Source: Deltaproteobacteria bacterium
GTDB lineage: Bacteria > Myxococcota_A > UBA9160 > SMWR01
Assembly: GCA_002729515.1 (NCBI GenBank)
Contig: PBYF01000059.1
Location: 28,113 to 92,112, forward strand
Direction: 5' to 3'
Length of the DNA stretch: 64,000 nt
The notes under the pieces were generated by a model. The model did not search any database. It worked only from the letters and a program-made list of their open reading frames with translations, and had not been told where the DNA came from. A program made the position numbers and the translations under genes. This document shows, piece by piece, positions 26,898 through 34,940 of this stretch. The first letter of the stretch is position 1. Every line of letters begins with the position of its first letter.

Positions 26898-28460
26898 ATG
26901 CGCCTCGCGCTCACCCGTCTTGCCGCCGTCGCCGCGCTGCTGCTGCCCTTCGCCCCCGGCGCCCTCGCTTACCCCCTGGACGGGTACGACTACACGGGAA
27001 TCTATCGCCTCAAAGCCCAGCGCATGGTGCAGACCGGCAAAGCCAAGGGCAAGAAGCGGCCGCCCGGCGAGTTGCTGCCTCTCAAAGACGTTCAGCTTCG
27101 ACTCCTCGACCACCGGGGCCTCGAGCTCCCGCCGCCGGACCCGAAGCTCACCGCCGCCGTGAGGCGGTTGCTCGGCCCCGAGGCCGACCGATACGGCATC
27201 GCGCTCCTCGACCTCTCCGACATCAACGCACCACGTTATGCGGAGGTCAACGGTCTCCAGCGCCAGAACCCAGGCAGCGTCGGCAAGATCATGGTGGCCC
27301 TCGGGATCTTCCAGGTGCTGGCGGACATACACCCGGACGACATCAAGGCGCGCGAACGCATCCTGCGCGAAACCATCATCACCGCCGACATCTACAGCGT
27401 CTACGACCATCACACCGTGATGAAGAGCGACCCCAAGACCGGCAGAGTCTGGCGCGAGCCGATCAAACAGGGCGATCGAGCGAGCATGTGGACCTATCTC
27501 GACTGGATGATGTCTCCGAGTTCAAACTCCGCCGCGGCAATGCTCGAGAAACAGTTGATCCTGATGAAATACTTCGGCAAGAACTATCCACCGTCTCCCG
27601 AGGAAGAGGCGCGTTTCTTCGAGGAGACGAATTACAACTCGCGGGGCAAGATCTTCGCCTCAGCCATTCAGGATCCCGTGACACGCAACGGCCTGGACCT
27701 GCGTTACCTGCGCCAGGGCAGCTTCTTCACCCATCAGGGAAAAAAGCGGGTCGCCGGCACGAGCAGCTACGCAACGGCTCGTGAGCTGACACGGTTCATG
27801 CTCAAGCTGGAGCAGGGCAAGCTCGTCGATGAGTGGTCGAGCCGCGAGATCAAGCGACTCATGTACGTCACCGAGCGGCGTATCCGGTACGGGTCGTCCG
27901 GTGTGCTGCGCCAGTCGGCCGTGTACTTCAAGTCCGGCTCACTCTACAGCTGCGAACCCGAGCCCGGGTTCACGTGCAAGAAGTACCACGGCAACAAGCG
28001 CAATTACATGAACTCCATCGCGATGATCGAATCGCCGGCGGGACAGAACCGCCTCTACTACCTGGTCTCTGTGGTCTCGAACGTCCTGCGCAAGAACTCG
28101 GCGCAGGACCACCGCGACCTGGCGCGGGCCATCCAGGGACATCTACTCCGGAAGCATCCGGCCAAGGCGACCGGGCCGGGCCAGCTGCCGGCCTCCGCGA
28201 CCTTCGGCAAGGGATTCATCGGCTACGCTGCCGAGCGTCGCGCCGTCCAGCTCAAACTCGACACCCAGGAGTCGCTGCTAGACCTGGGCTACGACATCGG
28301 GGAAATAGACGGTGTTATCGGACGCGGAACCCGCAAGGCCATCCGCAGCTTCCAGAAGTCCCAGGGACTGAAGGTGACCGGTCAGCCGTCGGAGGCATTG
28401 CTGGCGAAGATGCGCCAAGTGGCGCAGGAAAAGGGCCTGGCGCGGCCTGATGCAAACTAG
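26898..28460 (+). CDS. Secreted class A beta-lactamase/PBP-fold enzyme with C-terminal peptidoglycan-binding domain
   Basis: 520 residues. A signal peptide (RLALTRLAAVAALLLPFAPGALA) precedes the mature start at YPLDGYDYTG. The serine-hydrolase fold has all three catalytic motifs: S127-VGK130 (SxxK), S208-SN210 (SxN) and K345-SG347 (KSG, equivalent to KTG). After about residue 440 a peptidoglycan-binding domain follows (LLDLGYDIGEIDGVIGRGTRKAIRSFQKSQGL). It is therefore periplasmic and aimed at the cell wall. D,D-peptidase or amidase-like action is more likely than drug hydrolysis, because the SxxK-SxN-KSG set is shared by both and the wall-binding tail has no role in resistance. Convergent with the histidine phosphatase (4-bp overlap). 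Confidence 0.85.
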   Translation: MRLALTRLAAVAALLLPFAPGALAYPLDGYDYTGIYRLKAQRMVQTGKAKGKKRPPGELLPLKDVQLRLLDHRGLELPPPDPKLTAAVRRLLGPEADRYGIALLDLSDINAPRYAEVNGLQRQNPGSVGKIMVALGIFQVLADIHPDDIKARERILRETIITADIYSVYDHHTVMKSDPKTGRVWREPIKQGDRASMWTYLDWMMSPSSNSAAAMLEKQLILMKYFGKNYPPSPEEEARFFEETNYNSRGKIFASAIQDPVTRNGLDLRYLRQGSFFTHQGKKRVAGTSSYATARELTRFMLKLEQGKLVDEWSSREIKRLMYVTERRIRYGSSGVLRQSAVYFKSGSLYSCEPEPGFTCKKYHGNKRNYMNSIAMIESPAGQNRLYYLVSVVSNVLRKNSAQDHRDLARAIQGHLLRKHPAKATGPGQLPASATFGKGFIGYAAERRAVQLKLDTQESLLDLGYDIGEIDGVIGRGTRKAIRSFQKSQGLKVTGQPSEALLAKMRQVAQEKGLARPDAN

Positions 28461-29083
28461 AATTCGAGGCCCGCAAGCCTCGGCCAGTCCTCGGGCGTAA
28501 GAGAACCCATATAAGTCGCCTTCCCGTCCGCCGCGCGGAAGACGTGGGCGATTCCCTCGGGTCGCGTCTTCAGACCAAAGCTGTAGAGAAGCGTGCCGGT
28601 GTGCGTGATGAGTACCGTATTTCCGCCCGGTGGCGGCGGCGTTGCCAGCATCTCGCGAACCATTCCGCCGCGCTCGGACCGCTCGGGCACACTCAGTGTG
28701 TCCCAGACCGAAAGCAGCTCCGACTCGGTCACACGCCCGAAGGCGAGACGCCCCGTCTCGAGACAGCGGCAGTAGGGGCTCGACAGCACCTGCCCCACCG
28801 GAATCCCGAGACGCGCGAAAGATTTTCCGATGCGCCGCGCCTGCTCGCGTCCCTCTTCGGACAAGACACGCTGGGTCGAGCAGTCACGAAGGTTGAAGGT
28901 TTGCGGGTCAGGCGCCACGTGCTCGGTCGTTGCATGACGCATGAGCACAACGTAGCCGCCGCGCTTGAGTGCCTCGACGAGAGCCGGCCCCTCGAGGCTG
29001 GGTTTGAGCGCCTGCTGCGCCAACACACCCGGCACCGGAAGCAAGAGACCGAAGAGCAGCGAGAGCGCGCCAATCCGCAGCAT
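28457..29083 (-). CDS. Secreted histidine phosphatase (RHG family)
   Basis: 208 residues. A signal peptide ends near GVLA (residue 22). The RHG motif VVLMRHATTEH is present; the enzyme uses its His as the phosphorylated nucleophile. Other residues are the QARRIGKSFARL helix, VLSSPYCRCLETGRL and NTVLITHTGTLL, where the second catalytic His lies in ITHTG. Substrate unknown; the Cys-containing exported form is often seen in Gram-negatives, near histidine-phosphatase-like heptose or phytate enzymes. Its 3' end overlaps the upstream convergent gene by 4 bp. Confidence 0.85.
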   Translation of the reverse strand: MLRIGALSLLFGLLLPVPGVLAQQALKPSLEGPALVEALKRGGYVVLMRHATTEHVAPDPQTFNLRDCSTQRVLSEEGREQARRIGKSFARLGIPVGQVLSSPYCRCLETGRLAFGRVTESELLSVWDTLSVPERSERGGMVREMLATPPPPGGNTVLITHTGTLLYSFGLKTRPEGIAHVFRAADGKATYMGSLTPEDWPRLAGLEF

Positions 29084-29194
29084 GCGGTTCGCAGGCTACC
29101 ACGCGACGTTCGGCTCCGCCCCGATCACCCACCGGTGCGGCCCCTAAAGGCGTCCGTGCGGGGCGAGGCGGTGCAGGTGCCGACGGCGGAACGC

Positions 29195-29368
29195 TAGCGC
29201 GAGACGGTGTACCTGGCGTTCGAGCCACAGAAGGCGACGCCTTTCGACCGGGAGGCCACGGCGAAAGAGCTCGACGCGATCCCCCTCGACACACTATTCC
29301 TCGCCCCCGGGAAGCAACACGCGGCACGGCCGGTCCTGCACGAATCTCAGCCGAGTTTCCCGATCTAA
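29195..29368 (+). pseudogene. Possible coding remnant with an in-frame TAG
   Basis: Between the phosphatase and the TPR gene (29084-29432) there is no clear gene. One frame reads as protein on both sides of a TAG at 29195-29197: KASVRGEAVQVPTAER before it, then GTG at 29207 and VYLAFEPQKATPFDREATAK, 53 residues to TAA at 29366. Composition is plausible but I see no ribosome site and no recognised domain. It may be a decayed gene or chance. Confidence 0.2.
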
Positions 29369-29432
29369 TCCACGCGCAGGACTTGGCAACAGAGTCAACA
29401 GGCTCCGCCTGCACGCAGCGCTTCGCCAATAC

Positions 29433-30344
29433 TCACGGTGAATTCCCGCGACCGAGCCTGGCCTTGACTTTCTCGATCCGGTCCTCCGTCAGCCGCGTTT
29501 CGATGTGGTCGGACCCGACCGAGCGCTTGAGCATCTCGAGTGACTGCTCGTAGATCCGCAGCGCCTCGACCCATTTTCCCTGGCGCGCGTAGAGATCTGC
29601 AAGACTCCGGCGATAGATCGCGACATTCGGACTGCTCTCGCCCGCGACCTGCCGTGCCGTCACGATCGCCTGCCGGTGCTGTCGTTCCGCAACGTCGAAG
29701 CGCTCCATCGCCTGGTAGAGAAGCCCCAGATTGTTCTGGATCGTCGCGATCCGTATGGCGTAACGGCCTCCGTGGTCCCCGTAGATCAAGGCCGCCTCCA
29801 GCAAATTGACCTCCGCGAGCCGGTGCTTGCCGAGACGGCGCTGCACCTCGGCAAGCAGCACGATGCTCTCTGCCGTCTCGGGGGCCGTGGGTTCGAGGCT
29901 GCCGATCCGGATCTCGGCGCACTCGGTGAAGGCCGCTTCGGCCTCGGCGAGCCTGCCCTGCATCACCTCCAGGAGCCCAAGACTTTCGAGCACGTCTGCC
30001 CGCAGTTCCGGTTCCGCCGGGGACAGAGCCCTGGCATGGTCACGCGCCAACTCGAGCAGCCGCTGCGCCTTCTCGATCTGGCCCTGGCGGCGGTAGGCTT
30101 CGCCGAGCCCCAGTTCAGAGCGGACGCGGCGCGGGTCCCCCACCGCAAACACGGCCTGCGCCTTGTGCCAGGCCCGCTCGTAGTAGAGAGCCGAGGCATC
30201 GGTTTTGGTCTTGCTCCAGCGACTGCCGCTGGCGTACAGGCGCTCCCAAGCTTCGGCATCGGACTCGACACTCTCCCCTGACTCGGTTGTCGCGCAAGCC
30301 AACGCGAACACGACACAGCAGAGGGCAATGGGGAGGGACCTCAT
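29433..30344 (-). CDS. TPR-repeat lipoprotein
   Basis: 303 residues from the ATG at 30344 (the longer open frame reaching 30572 is not needed). RSLPIALCCVVFALAC is a lipoprotein signal with the lipobox ALAC and lipidated Cys at about 17. At least six tetratricopeptide-like units follow (for example GLGEAYRRQGQIEKAQRLLE, ESLGLLEVMQGRLAEAEAAF, NNLGLLYQAMERFDVAERQH, SLADLYARQGKWVEALRIYE), each with the TPR G/A/Y spacing. TPR lipoproteins scaffold envelope machinery; no partner is identified. It is divergent from the SDR gene at 30525. Confidence 0.85.
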   Translation of the reverse strand: MRSLPIALCCVVFALACATTESGESVESDAEAWERLYASGSRWSKTKTDASALYYERAWHKAQAVFAVGDPRRVRSELGLGEAYRRQGQIEKAQRLLELARDHARALSPAEPELRADVLESLGLLEVMQGRLAEAEAAFTECAEIRIGSLEPTAPETAESIVLLAEVQRRLGKHRLAEVNLLEAALIYGDHGGRYAIRIATIQNNLGLLYQAMERFDVAERQHRQAIVTARQVAGESSPNVAIYRRSLADLYARQGKWVEALRIYEQSLEMLKRSVGSDHIETRLTEDRIEKVKARLGRGNSP

Positions 30345-30524
30345 ACGCGAACGAGTAGGATTGCGGCCCCGACCGGCCGGAGCCATCCCGTGGCGGCGGG
30401 AAAGAAGACCAGCGGCGGCGGGGACATCGAGGCGAAGTGCAGCATCCGAGCCATGGAAGCCGCGAGCGCAGCCGAAGTCAACGCAACGGCATGGTATGCT
30501 CTGCACGCGCCGTAAGGAGCACGC

Positions 30525-31451
30525 TTGCCCCAGGAGACCGGACCCGTTCTCGTCACCGGGGCCAACGGCCACCTCGGCCGCCGGCTGCTACGCCGCCTTT
30601 CGGGATCGCGCCCGCTGCGGCCGGTCGTTCGCTCCGAGCGTGCAGCCGAACAGATCTCGGCCCTCGACCTGCCCGACCCGCCTCCCATATCGATCCTCGA
30701 CTACGGCGACGCGGCGGCGCTGACCCAGGCGGCGAGCGGTTGCAGCCACGCGGTGCACCTGGCCGGCATCCTCAAGGAGAACTCGAGCAGCCGCTACGCC
30801 GACGCGCACGAGCGCGCGTCTCTCGCTCTCGCCAACGCCTCGGATGCCGCCGGCCTGAGCCGCATCGTGTACCTGAGCATTCTCGGGTCGAGCCAGGACT
30901 CGGCCAACGCCTGCCTGGCTTCGAAGGGACGCGCCGAACAGATCTTGATGGCGGCGCGCACCCCCACTCTCGTGTTGCGAGTACCGATGGTTCTGGGAGA
31001 AGGAGACTTCGCCTCTCTAGCACTCGGGCGCCGCGCACGTGCCCGAGCCACAGCACTGACTCGCGGAGGCACCTGCCTCGAGCAGCCCATCTACGCAGGT
31101 GATGTCGTCGACGCAATCGTCGCAGGAACGACGCGCGACGGACTCGACGATCTGGCGCTCGATCTCGCCGGCCCCGAGTCGCTGCCCCAGCACCAGCTCG
31201 TGGCGCGCGCTGCAGCCGCGGCCGGTGCCGACGGTCCAACAACCCTTGCGGTTCCTTACGCGCTGAACCACGCCCTCGCGTGGATCTTCGAGAAACTCGT
31301 TGACGACCCGCCTGTCACACGTCCCATGCTCGGTGTGCTCGACTGTGACGATCAGGTCGATCCGAGCGAAGCCCTTGCGAAGCTCGGCATCGAGTCCACT
31401 TCCCTCGACGAAATGCTGCACCGCTGCGTGGGACTGGGAGCCGGCCGATGA
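30525..31451 (+). CDS. NAD(P)-binding NmrA/NDUFA9-like atypical SDR
   Basis: 308 residues from a TTG start at 30525, with AAGGAG about 7 nt upstream. The Rossmann loop is VLVTGANGHLGRRLLRRLSG (G-x-x-G-x-x-G). The catalytic strand usually reads S..(A)Y..SK..AE; here it is SQDSANACLASKGRAEQIL, so Tyr is replaced by Cys. This is the pattern of atypical members, such as the NDUFA9-like group, which bind NADPH but often lack catalysis. Substrate and role are unknown. It overlaps the membrane protein start by 4 nt (ATGA). Confidence 0.82.
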   Translation: MPQETGPVLVTGANGHLGRRLLRRLSGSRPLRPVVRSERAAEQISALDLPDPPPISILDYGDAAALTQAASGCSHAVHLAGILKENSSSRYADAHERASLALANASDAAGLSRIVYLSILGSSQDSANACLASKGRAEQILMAARTPTLVLRVPMVLGEGDFASLALGRRARARATALTRGGTCLEQPIYAGDVVDAIVAGTTRDGLDDLALDLAGPESLPQHQLVARAAAAAGADGPTTLAVPYALNHALAWIFEKLVDDPPVTRPMLGVLDCDDQVDPSEALAKLGIESTSLDEMLHRCVGLGAGR

Positions 31452-32413
31452 GCGGAGGAGCAAAGAGCCTGCGGGGAGACATCTTGAAGCGCGCGATCCC
31501 GTGGATCGTGACGCTCGCCTGCTTCACCTATCTCTACTTCCGCATCGATGGCGCCGCCCAGCGCGAGGGCTCGAGCGCGATCCCGTACCTAGCAAACGTC
31601 TTCGCGAATGTCAGCTGGGCACGATGGCTCGGGCTGATGGTTCCCTACTCGATCTTCTTCTTCCTCATCGATTCGCTGGTCGTGTGGCGGGTCATCAACT
31701 GGTTCAACGCCCGCGTGCGCTACGCGGACATCCTGCCGATTCGCGGCAGCACGTACATCATCTCCATCCTGAACGAGCAGGTCGGAAAGGGGGTCATGGC
31801 GGTCTACCTGAACCGCCGCGACGGGGTGCCCGGCTGGCAAGTCGGCTCCAGCATGCTCTTCATCATGTTCTGCGAGTTCTTCTACCTGCTGCTCTGGGCC
31901 AACGTGGGCTACGCGCTGCAGGGAGACGCTCTGCCGCCACAATTCGGCCTGCTTCCCTGGGTCGCGCTGGGCTCCGGAATCTTCTTCGCGCTCTGGGTGC
32001 TCTACTTCCGCGGCGCGATCGCCCCGACCAGCCGGCTGCGCGACCGGCAGATCCTGCACGCATTCCGCCAGGCAAAGTGGTGGCAGTACGGCGCGATCGT
32101 CTTGCTCCGCTCGCCGGCCCTGCTGATGGCGGTCGTGGTCTACACCCTGTCGCTGCGCCTCTTCGATCTCGAGACAGGGTTCCTGGATATGCTCATCACC
32201 CTCCCGCTGATCTTCTTCGGAGCCGCAATTCCAACACCGATGCGAGCCGTCGCCATCACGCTCTGGTCGTTTCTCTATCCTGAAAATCCGGCGCAGGCCA
32301 CCGCCTTCGGACTCGTGCAGCACAACTTCTTCATCTTTTTCAACGCGTCGATCGGATTGTTGTTCCTCAGACGGGCAAACCGCGAGCTCTTCGGGCCAAA
32401 AAGAGCCACCTGA
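31448..32413 (+). CDS. Polytopic membrane protein, flippase-like (LPG-synthase-TM-like)
   Basis: 321 residues with about eight membrane helices and no soluble domain. The layout, including SILNEQVGKGVMAVYLNRRDGVPGWQVGSSML, resembles the transmembrane domain of lysylphosphatidylglycerol synthase and related UPF0104 flippase-like proteins, but the match is loose. It is coupled to the preceding SDR gene by ATGA. The convergent CDP-alcohol phosphotransferase starts its 3' end within this gene (overlap 32367-32413). A role in phospholipid or polyprenol transport is an inference. Confidence 0.6.
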   Translation: MSGGAKSLRGDILKRAIPWIVTLACFTYLYFRIDGAAQREGSSAIPYLANVFANVSWARWLGLMVPYSIFFFLIDSLVVWRVINWFNARVRYADILPIRGSTYIISILNEQVGKGVMAVYLNRRDGVPGWQVGSSMLFIMFCEFFYLLLWANVGYALQGDALPPQFGLLPWVALGSGIFFALWVLYFRGAIAPTSRLRDRQILHAFRQAKWWQYGAIVLLRSPALLMAVVVYTLSLRLFDLETGFLDMLITLPLIFFGAAIPTPMRAVAITLWSFLYPENPAQATAFGLVQHNFFIFFNASIGLLFLRRANRELFGPKRAT

Positions 32414-32918
32414 GCCGATCGGCCATTGAGACAAGAGTCGAGGCGACGAGCACCCAGGCGAGCAGAGTGACGAGGTCGGCGCCTGGCCAACCGAGTCCGA
32501 GTGCGTCGCGAACGATCGGTACGGCGACGATCACGTAGTAGGCGATGCCGTTGCAGCGGCCGAGTTTACTGGGCCGCAGGTTCCGCGCGGAAAGCCAGCG
32601 CGAATCGAGCGCGTATTGCAGAAACGCAGCGGCTATCAGCATTGGAAGCAGCGCCGGAAGCACGCCGGCACACGACAGCGCCGCTGCACCGGTGCAGACG
32701 AAGATCGCATCCGCGGCGTGGTCGATGATACCGCCGAGCGGTGTGGCCTCGCCGTAGCGCCGTGCCGCCCAGCCATCGGCGCAGTCCGTGGCAACCGCCA
32801 AGACGAAGACGAGCGTCGCGAGCACGGGTCTCTCGGCGCCGATTGCACCAAAGAGCGCCGGTGCGGCCAGAAGACGCAGCGCCGTGAATCCGTTCGCCCG
32901 CGTCAGCCAAGAGTCCAT
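32367..32918 (-). CDS. CDP-alcohol phosphatidyltransferase
   Basis: 183 residues. The family motif D-x2-D-G-x2-A-R-x8-G-x3-D-x3-D is complete: DCADGWAARRYGEATPLGGI followed by IDHAAD (residues 45-70). It has five to six membrane helices, as for phosphatidylglycerolphosphate synthase PgsA and related enzymes. Swapping CMP for an alcohol headgroup on a CDP-lipid is the expected reaction; the alcohol cannot be told. The 3' end overlaps the neighbouring membrane-protein gene on the opposite strand by 47 bp. Confidence 0.88.
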   Translation of the reverse strand: MDSWLTRANGFTALRLLAAPALFGAIGAERPVLATLVFVLAVATDCADGWAARRYGEATPLGGIIDHAADAIFVCTGAAALSCAGVLPALLPMLIAAAFLQYALDSRWLSARNLRPSKLGRCNGIAYYVIVAVPIVRDALGLGWPGADLVTLLAWVLVASTLVSMADRLRWLFLARRARGLPV

Positions 32919-32962
32919 CGAGACGAGACGGTACCGGCGCAGGCGCTAAGCTGCACAAAATC

Positions 32963-33286
32963 GTGCGACACTCCTGGTCCGTACTCATCGCCCTGGTCGC
33001 ACTGTCCTGCTCCAATGCGGGCGACACGCAAACAGCGGTGCAGCGCGGCGAGATGATCTATCGCAACACCTGCACCGTCTGTCACGCACAGGATCCCGCG
33101 CAGGTGGGGAGCCTGGGACCTCCCGTGGCGGGCGCGTCGGCGACGCTGCTCGAGGCAAAGGTGGTGCGCGGAGAACATCCGCTGGGCTACGAGCCCAAGC
33201 GCACCACGAACCAGATGCCCCGGCTCGCCTACCTGAAGGACCACATCGGAGATCTCGCGGCGTATCTCGACTCCGTGAACCGCTAG
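32963..33286 (+). CDS. Small c-type cytochrome, probable lipoprotein
   Basis: 107 residues from GTG at 32963. SVLIALVALSC is a lipobox, so the protein is likely anchored to the membrane. The haem site is CTVCH (residues 37-41); the sixth ligand is probably Met in TTNQMPRLAYL. The 3' end overlaps by 4 bp the convergent PuuD-type membrane protein. In PuuD urate oxidases a cytochrome c is fused to the C-terminus; here it is separate and antisense, so the pair may work together despite convergent transcription. Confidence 0.88.
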   Translation: MRHSWSVLIALVALSCSNAGDTQTAVQRGEMIYRNTCTVCHAQDPAQVGSLGPPVAGASATLLEAKVVRGEHPLGYEPKRTTNQMPRLAYLKDHIGDLAAYLDSVNR

Positions 33287-33981
33287 ATCAGGAACACCTG
33301 GGACAGCAGAAGAACGGTGGTCAGTGCCAGACCCGCATGGATCGTGCCGGAGACGGTGGTGAGCGGCTTCTGCGTGGTCGCATCCGGTCCGATCAGGCCA
33401 TTGATCTCGACCAGGCCGATGACGATGAATGCCACCGTCCAGTACGTCAATACGTGTATGCCGACATCCGCACCCCTTGCGAGGGAGGGCAGGTGACTCG
33501 CCGCCGCCATGAAAAAGAGCATCGGGATCGAGAAGAGCGTATTGGTGCGCGACGCCATCCCAGCCCGGGCCCCGGCCCCGGCGGCTGCCGGGTTCGCCTC
33601 GCCGCCACCCGCCACGTTCTCCGCGTTCGCAATGACGATCTTCTGGGCGGGCCAGATCAAGAACCACACATTCAAGAACATGAGCGTGCCCATGAGGCCT
33701 CCGGTCAGGACGCGGGTCATGTAGCCCGAGCTCAGGGAGGTGCCCGTGTGCAACTTGAGAAACAGCATCAACACGCCTGAAAGGAGGGTGAACATGGCGC
33801 CCCAGCGAAACCACCAGAGCGCGGCGGGCACGAGTCCCCGCGTCATCGCACTCTTGGCCGTACCGCCGAGCTCCGTGCCAAAAAAGGGTGTCTGGATGAA
33901 GTTGAAGTAGTAGAGAACACCGATCCAGGTGATCCCAGCCAGGAAGTGAATCCAGCGGAGTAGAAACTCTGTGATCTCCAT
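33283..33981 (-). CDS. PuuD-type (urate oxidase N-terminal domain) membrane protein
   Basis: 232 residues from the ATG at 33981, with GGAGG 7 nt upstream. Helices of the urate-hydroxylase PuuD membrane domain are recognised: LLRWIHFLAGITWIGVLYYF, LNVWFLIWPAQKIVIA, SRTNTLFSIPMLFFMAAASH, the last two with conserved His. The protein stops after the membrane domain: the cytochrome c part of full PuuD (about 400 residues) is absent but a separate one is encoded in the convergent gene. Substrate could be urate or another purine-like compound; no purine genes are nearby. Electron transfer to cytochrome c is inferred. Confidence 0.72.
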   Translation of the reverse strand: MEITEFLLRWIHFLAGITWIGVLYYFNFIQTPFFGTELGGTAKSAMTRGLVPAALWWFRWGAMFTLLSGVLMLFLKLHTGTSLSSGYMTRVLTGGLMGTLMFLNVWFLIWPAQKIVIANAENVAGGGEANPAAAGAGARAGMASRTNTLFSIPMLFFMAAASHLPSLARGADVGIHVLTYWTVAFIVIGLVEINGLIGPDATTQKPLTTVSGTIHAGLALTTVLLLSQVFLI

Positions 33982-34012
33982 GGCATCCCTCCTCGATTGA
34001 AGCCCGGGCAGT

Positions 34013-34939
34013 CTAGGGCAATCTCCACGGGTATGGGTGTCTCTTCCCGGCCGCCCAGCGCGGAACTCGCGTGGCGATGCGACCCCAGCCCAGATCCTCG
34101 AACAGCGTCTCGACCTCATTGCGGTCCGCACCTACCCAGTTCATCTCGCGCAACAGGGCGCGGATCCCCGGTACGTCGCGAACCAGCGTCGCGAGGTCGC
34201 GGGTACGCAGCGCCTGCTCCCGATGCGCATCGATGAGTCCGGCCACTCGTTTTGGACCGCGCACCGCAACGCCGGCCCACCGATCGGAGTCGGCCGGCAC
34301 CTCCTCGATTCGGCGGAAGGCGCGCAATGCCGCAGCCGCGGTCTTGGGTCCGACTCCCGGCACACCCGGAAGGTTGTCGACGCTGTCTCCCATGAGCCCC
34401 AGGTAGTCTGGAATCTGTGCCGGGTCCACGCCGAAACGCTCTCGCACGCCGTCGGCGTCGCAGCCGATCTCCTTCGCCATGTCCCAGAGCGTGACGCGCC
34501 CGTCTTCACGAACCAGTTGCGCCAGGTCCTTGTCGGTCGTCACCACCCGGGCGCTAGCGCCACGTCGCACCAGCTGCGTCGCGCACGTCGCGATCACGTC
34601 GTCGGCTTCGTAGCCCTCCACTTCGAGCGCGGGGATGCCGAGGGCGCGCGTCGCCTCGGTACAAAGATCCCACTGGGGCTCGAGGTCGTCGGGAACCTCG
34701 CCGCGTTGGGCCTTGTAGTCCGGGAATTCCTCGTTGCGGAAGCTCTCCATCGCGTAGTCGAAGGCCACCGCCAGGTGCGTGGGCTCGTGGTCGGTGAGGT
34801 ACTTGAGGAGCGTGTTGGTATAGCCATAAGCGGCGTTGGTCGGCGTTCCGTCAGGCGCCTTCATCTCGGGCAGCGCGTAGTAGGCACGGAATACCCACAC
34901 CGGACCGTCGATCAAGTGGACCAGGGGTCCCCCGGCCAC
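34013..34939 (-). CDS. 5'-3' exonuclease / flap endonuclease (PolA N-terminal-like)
   Basis: 308 residues from the GTG at 34939, just after the proS stop. Family marks: PLVHLIDGPVWVFRAYYALP with the first catalytic Asp, FPDYKAQRGEVPDDLEPQWD, LEVEGYEADDVIATCATQL, VVTTDKDLAQLV and the helix-hairpin-helix GLMGDSVDNLPGVPGVGPKTAAAALRAF that grips duplex DNA. It is a stand-alone form of the DNA polymerase I nuclease, removing RNA primers and flaps. It lies downstream of proS with 1-nt spacing, so it is probably in the same transcript. Confidence 0.9.
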   Translation of the reverse strand: MAGGPLVHLIDGPVWVFRAYYALPEMKAPDGTPTNAAYGYTNTLLKYLTDHEPTHLAVAFDYAMESFRNEEFPDYKAQRGEVPDDLEPQWDLCTEATRALGIPALEVEGYEADDVIATCATQLVRRGASARVVTTDKDLAQLVREDGRVTLWDMAKEIGCDADGVRERFGVDPAQIPDYLGLMGDSVDNLPGVPGVGPKTAAAALRAFRRIEEVPADSDRWAGVAVRGPKRVAGLIDAHREQALRTRDLATLVRDVPGIRALLREMNWVGADRNEVETLFEDLGWGRIATRVPRWAAGKRHPYPWRLP

Positions 34940-34940
34940 G

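Noticed and set aside
26898..28460. Antibiotic-resistance beta-lactamase
   Set aside because: The three motifs are shared with wall peptidases, and the peptidoglycan-binding tail and length (520) do not fit a resistance enzyme.
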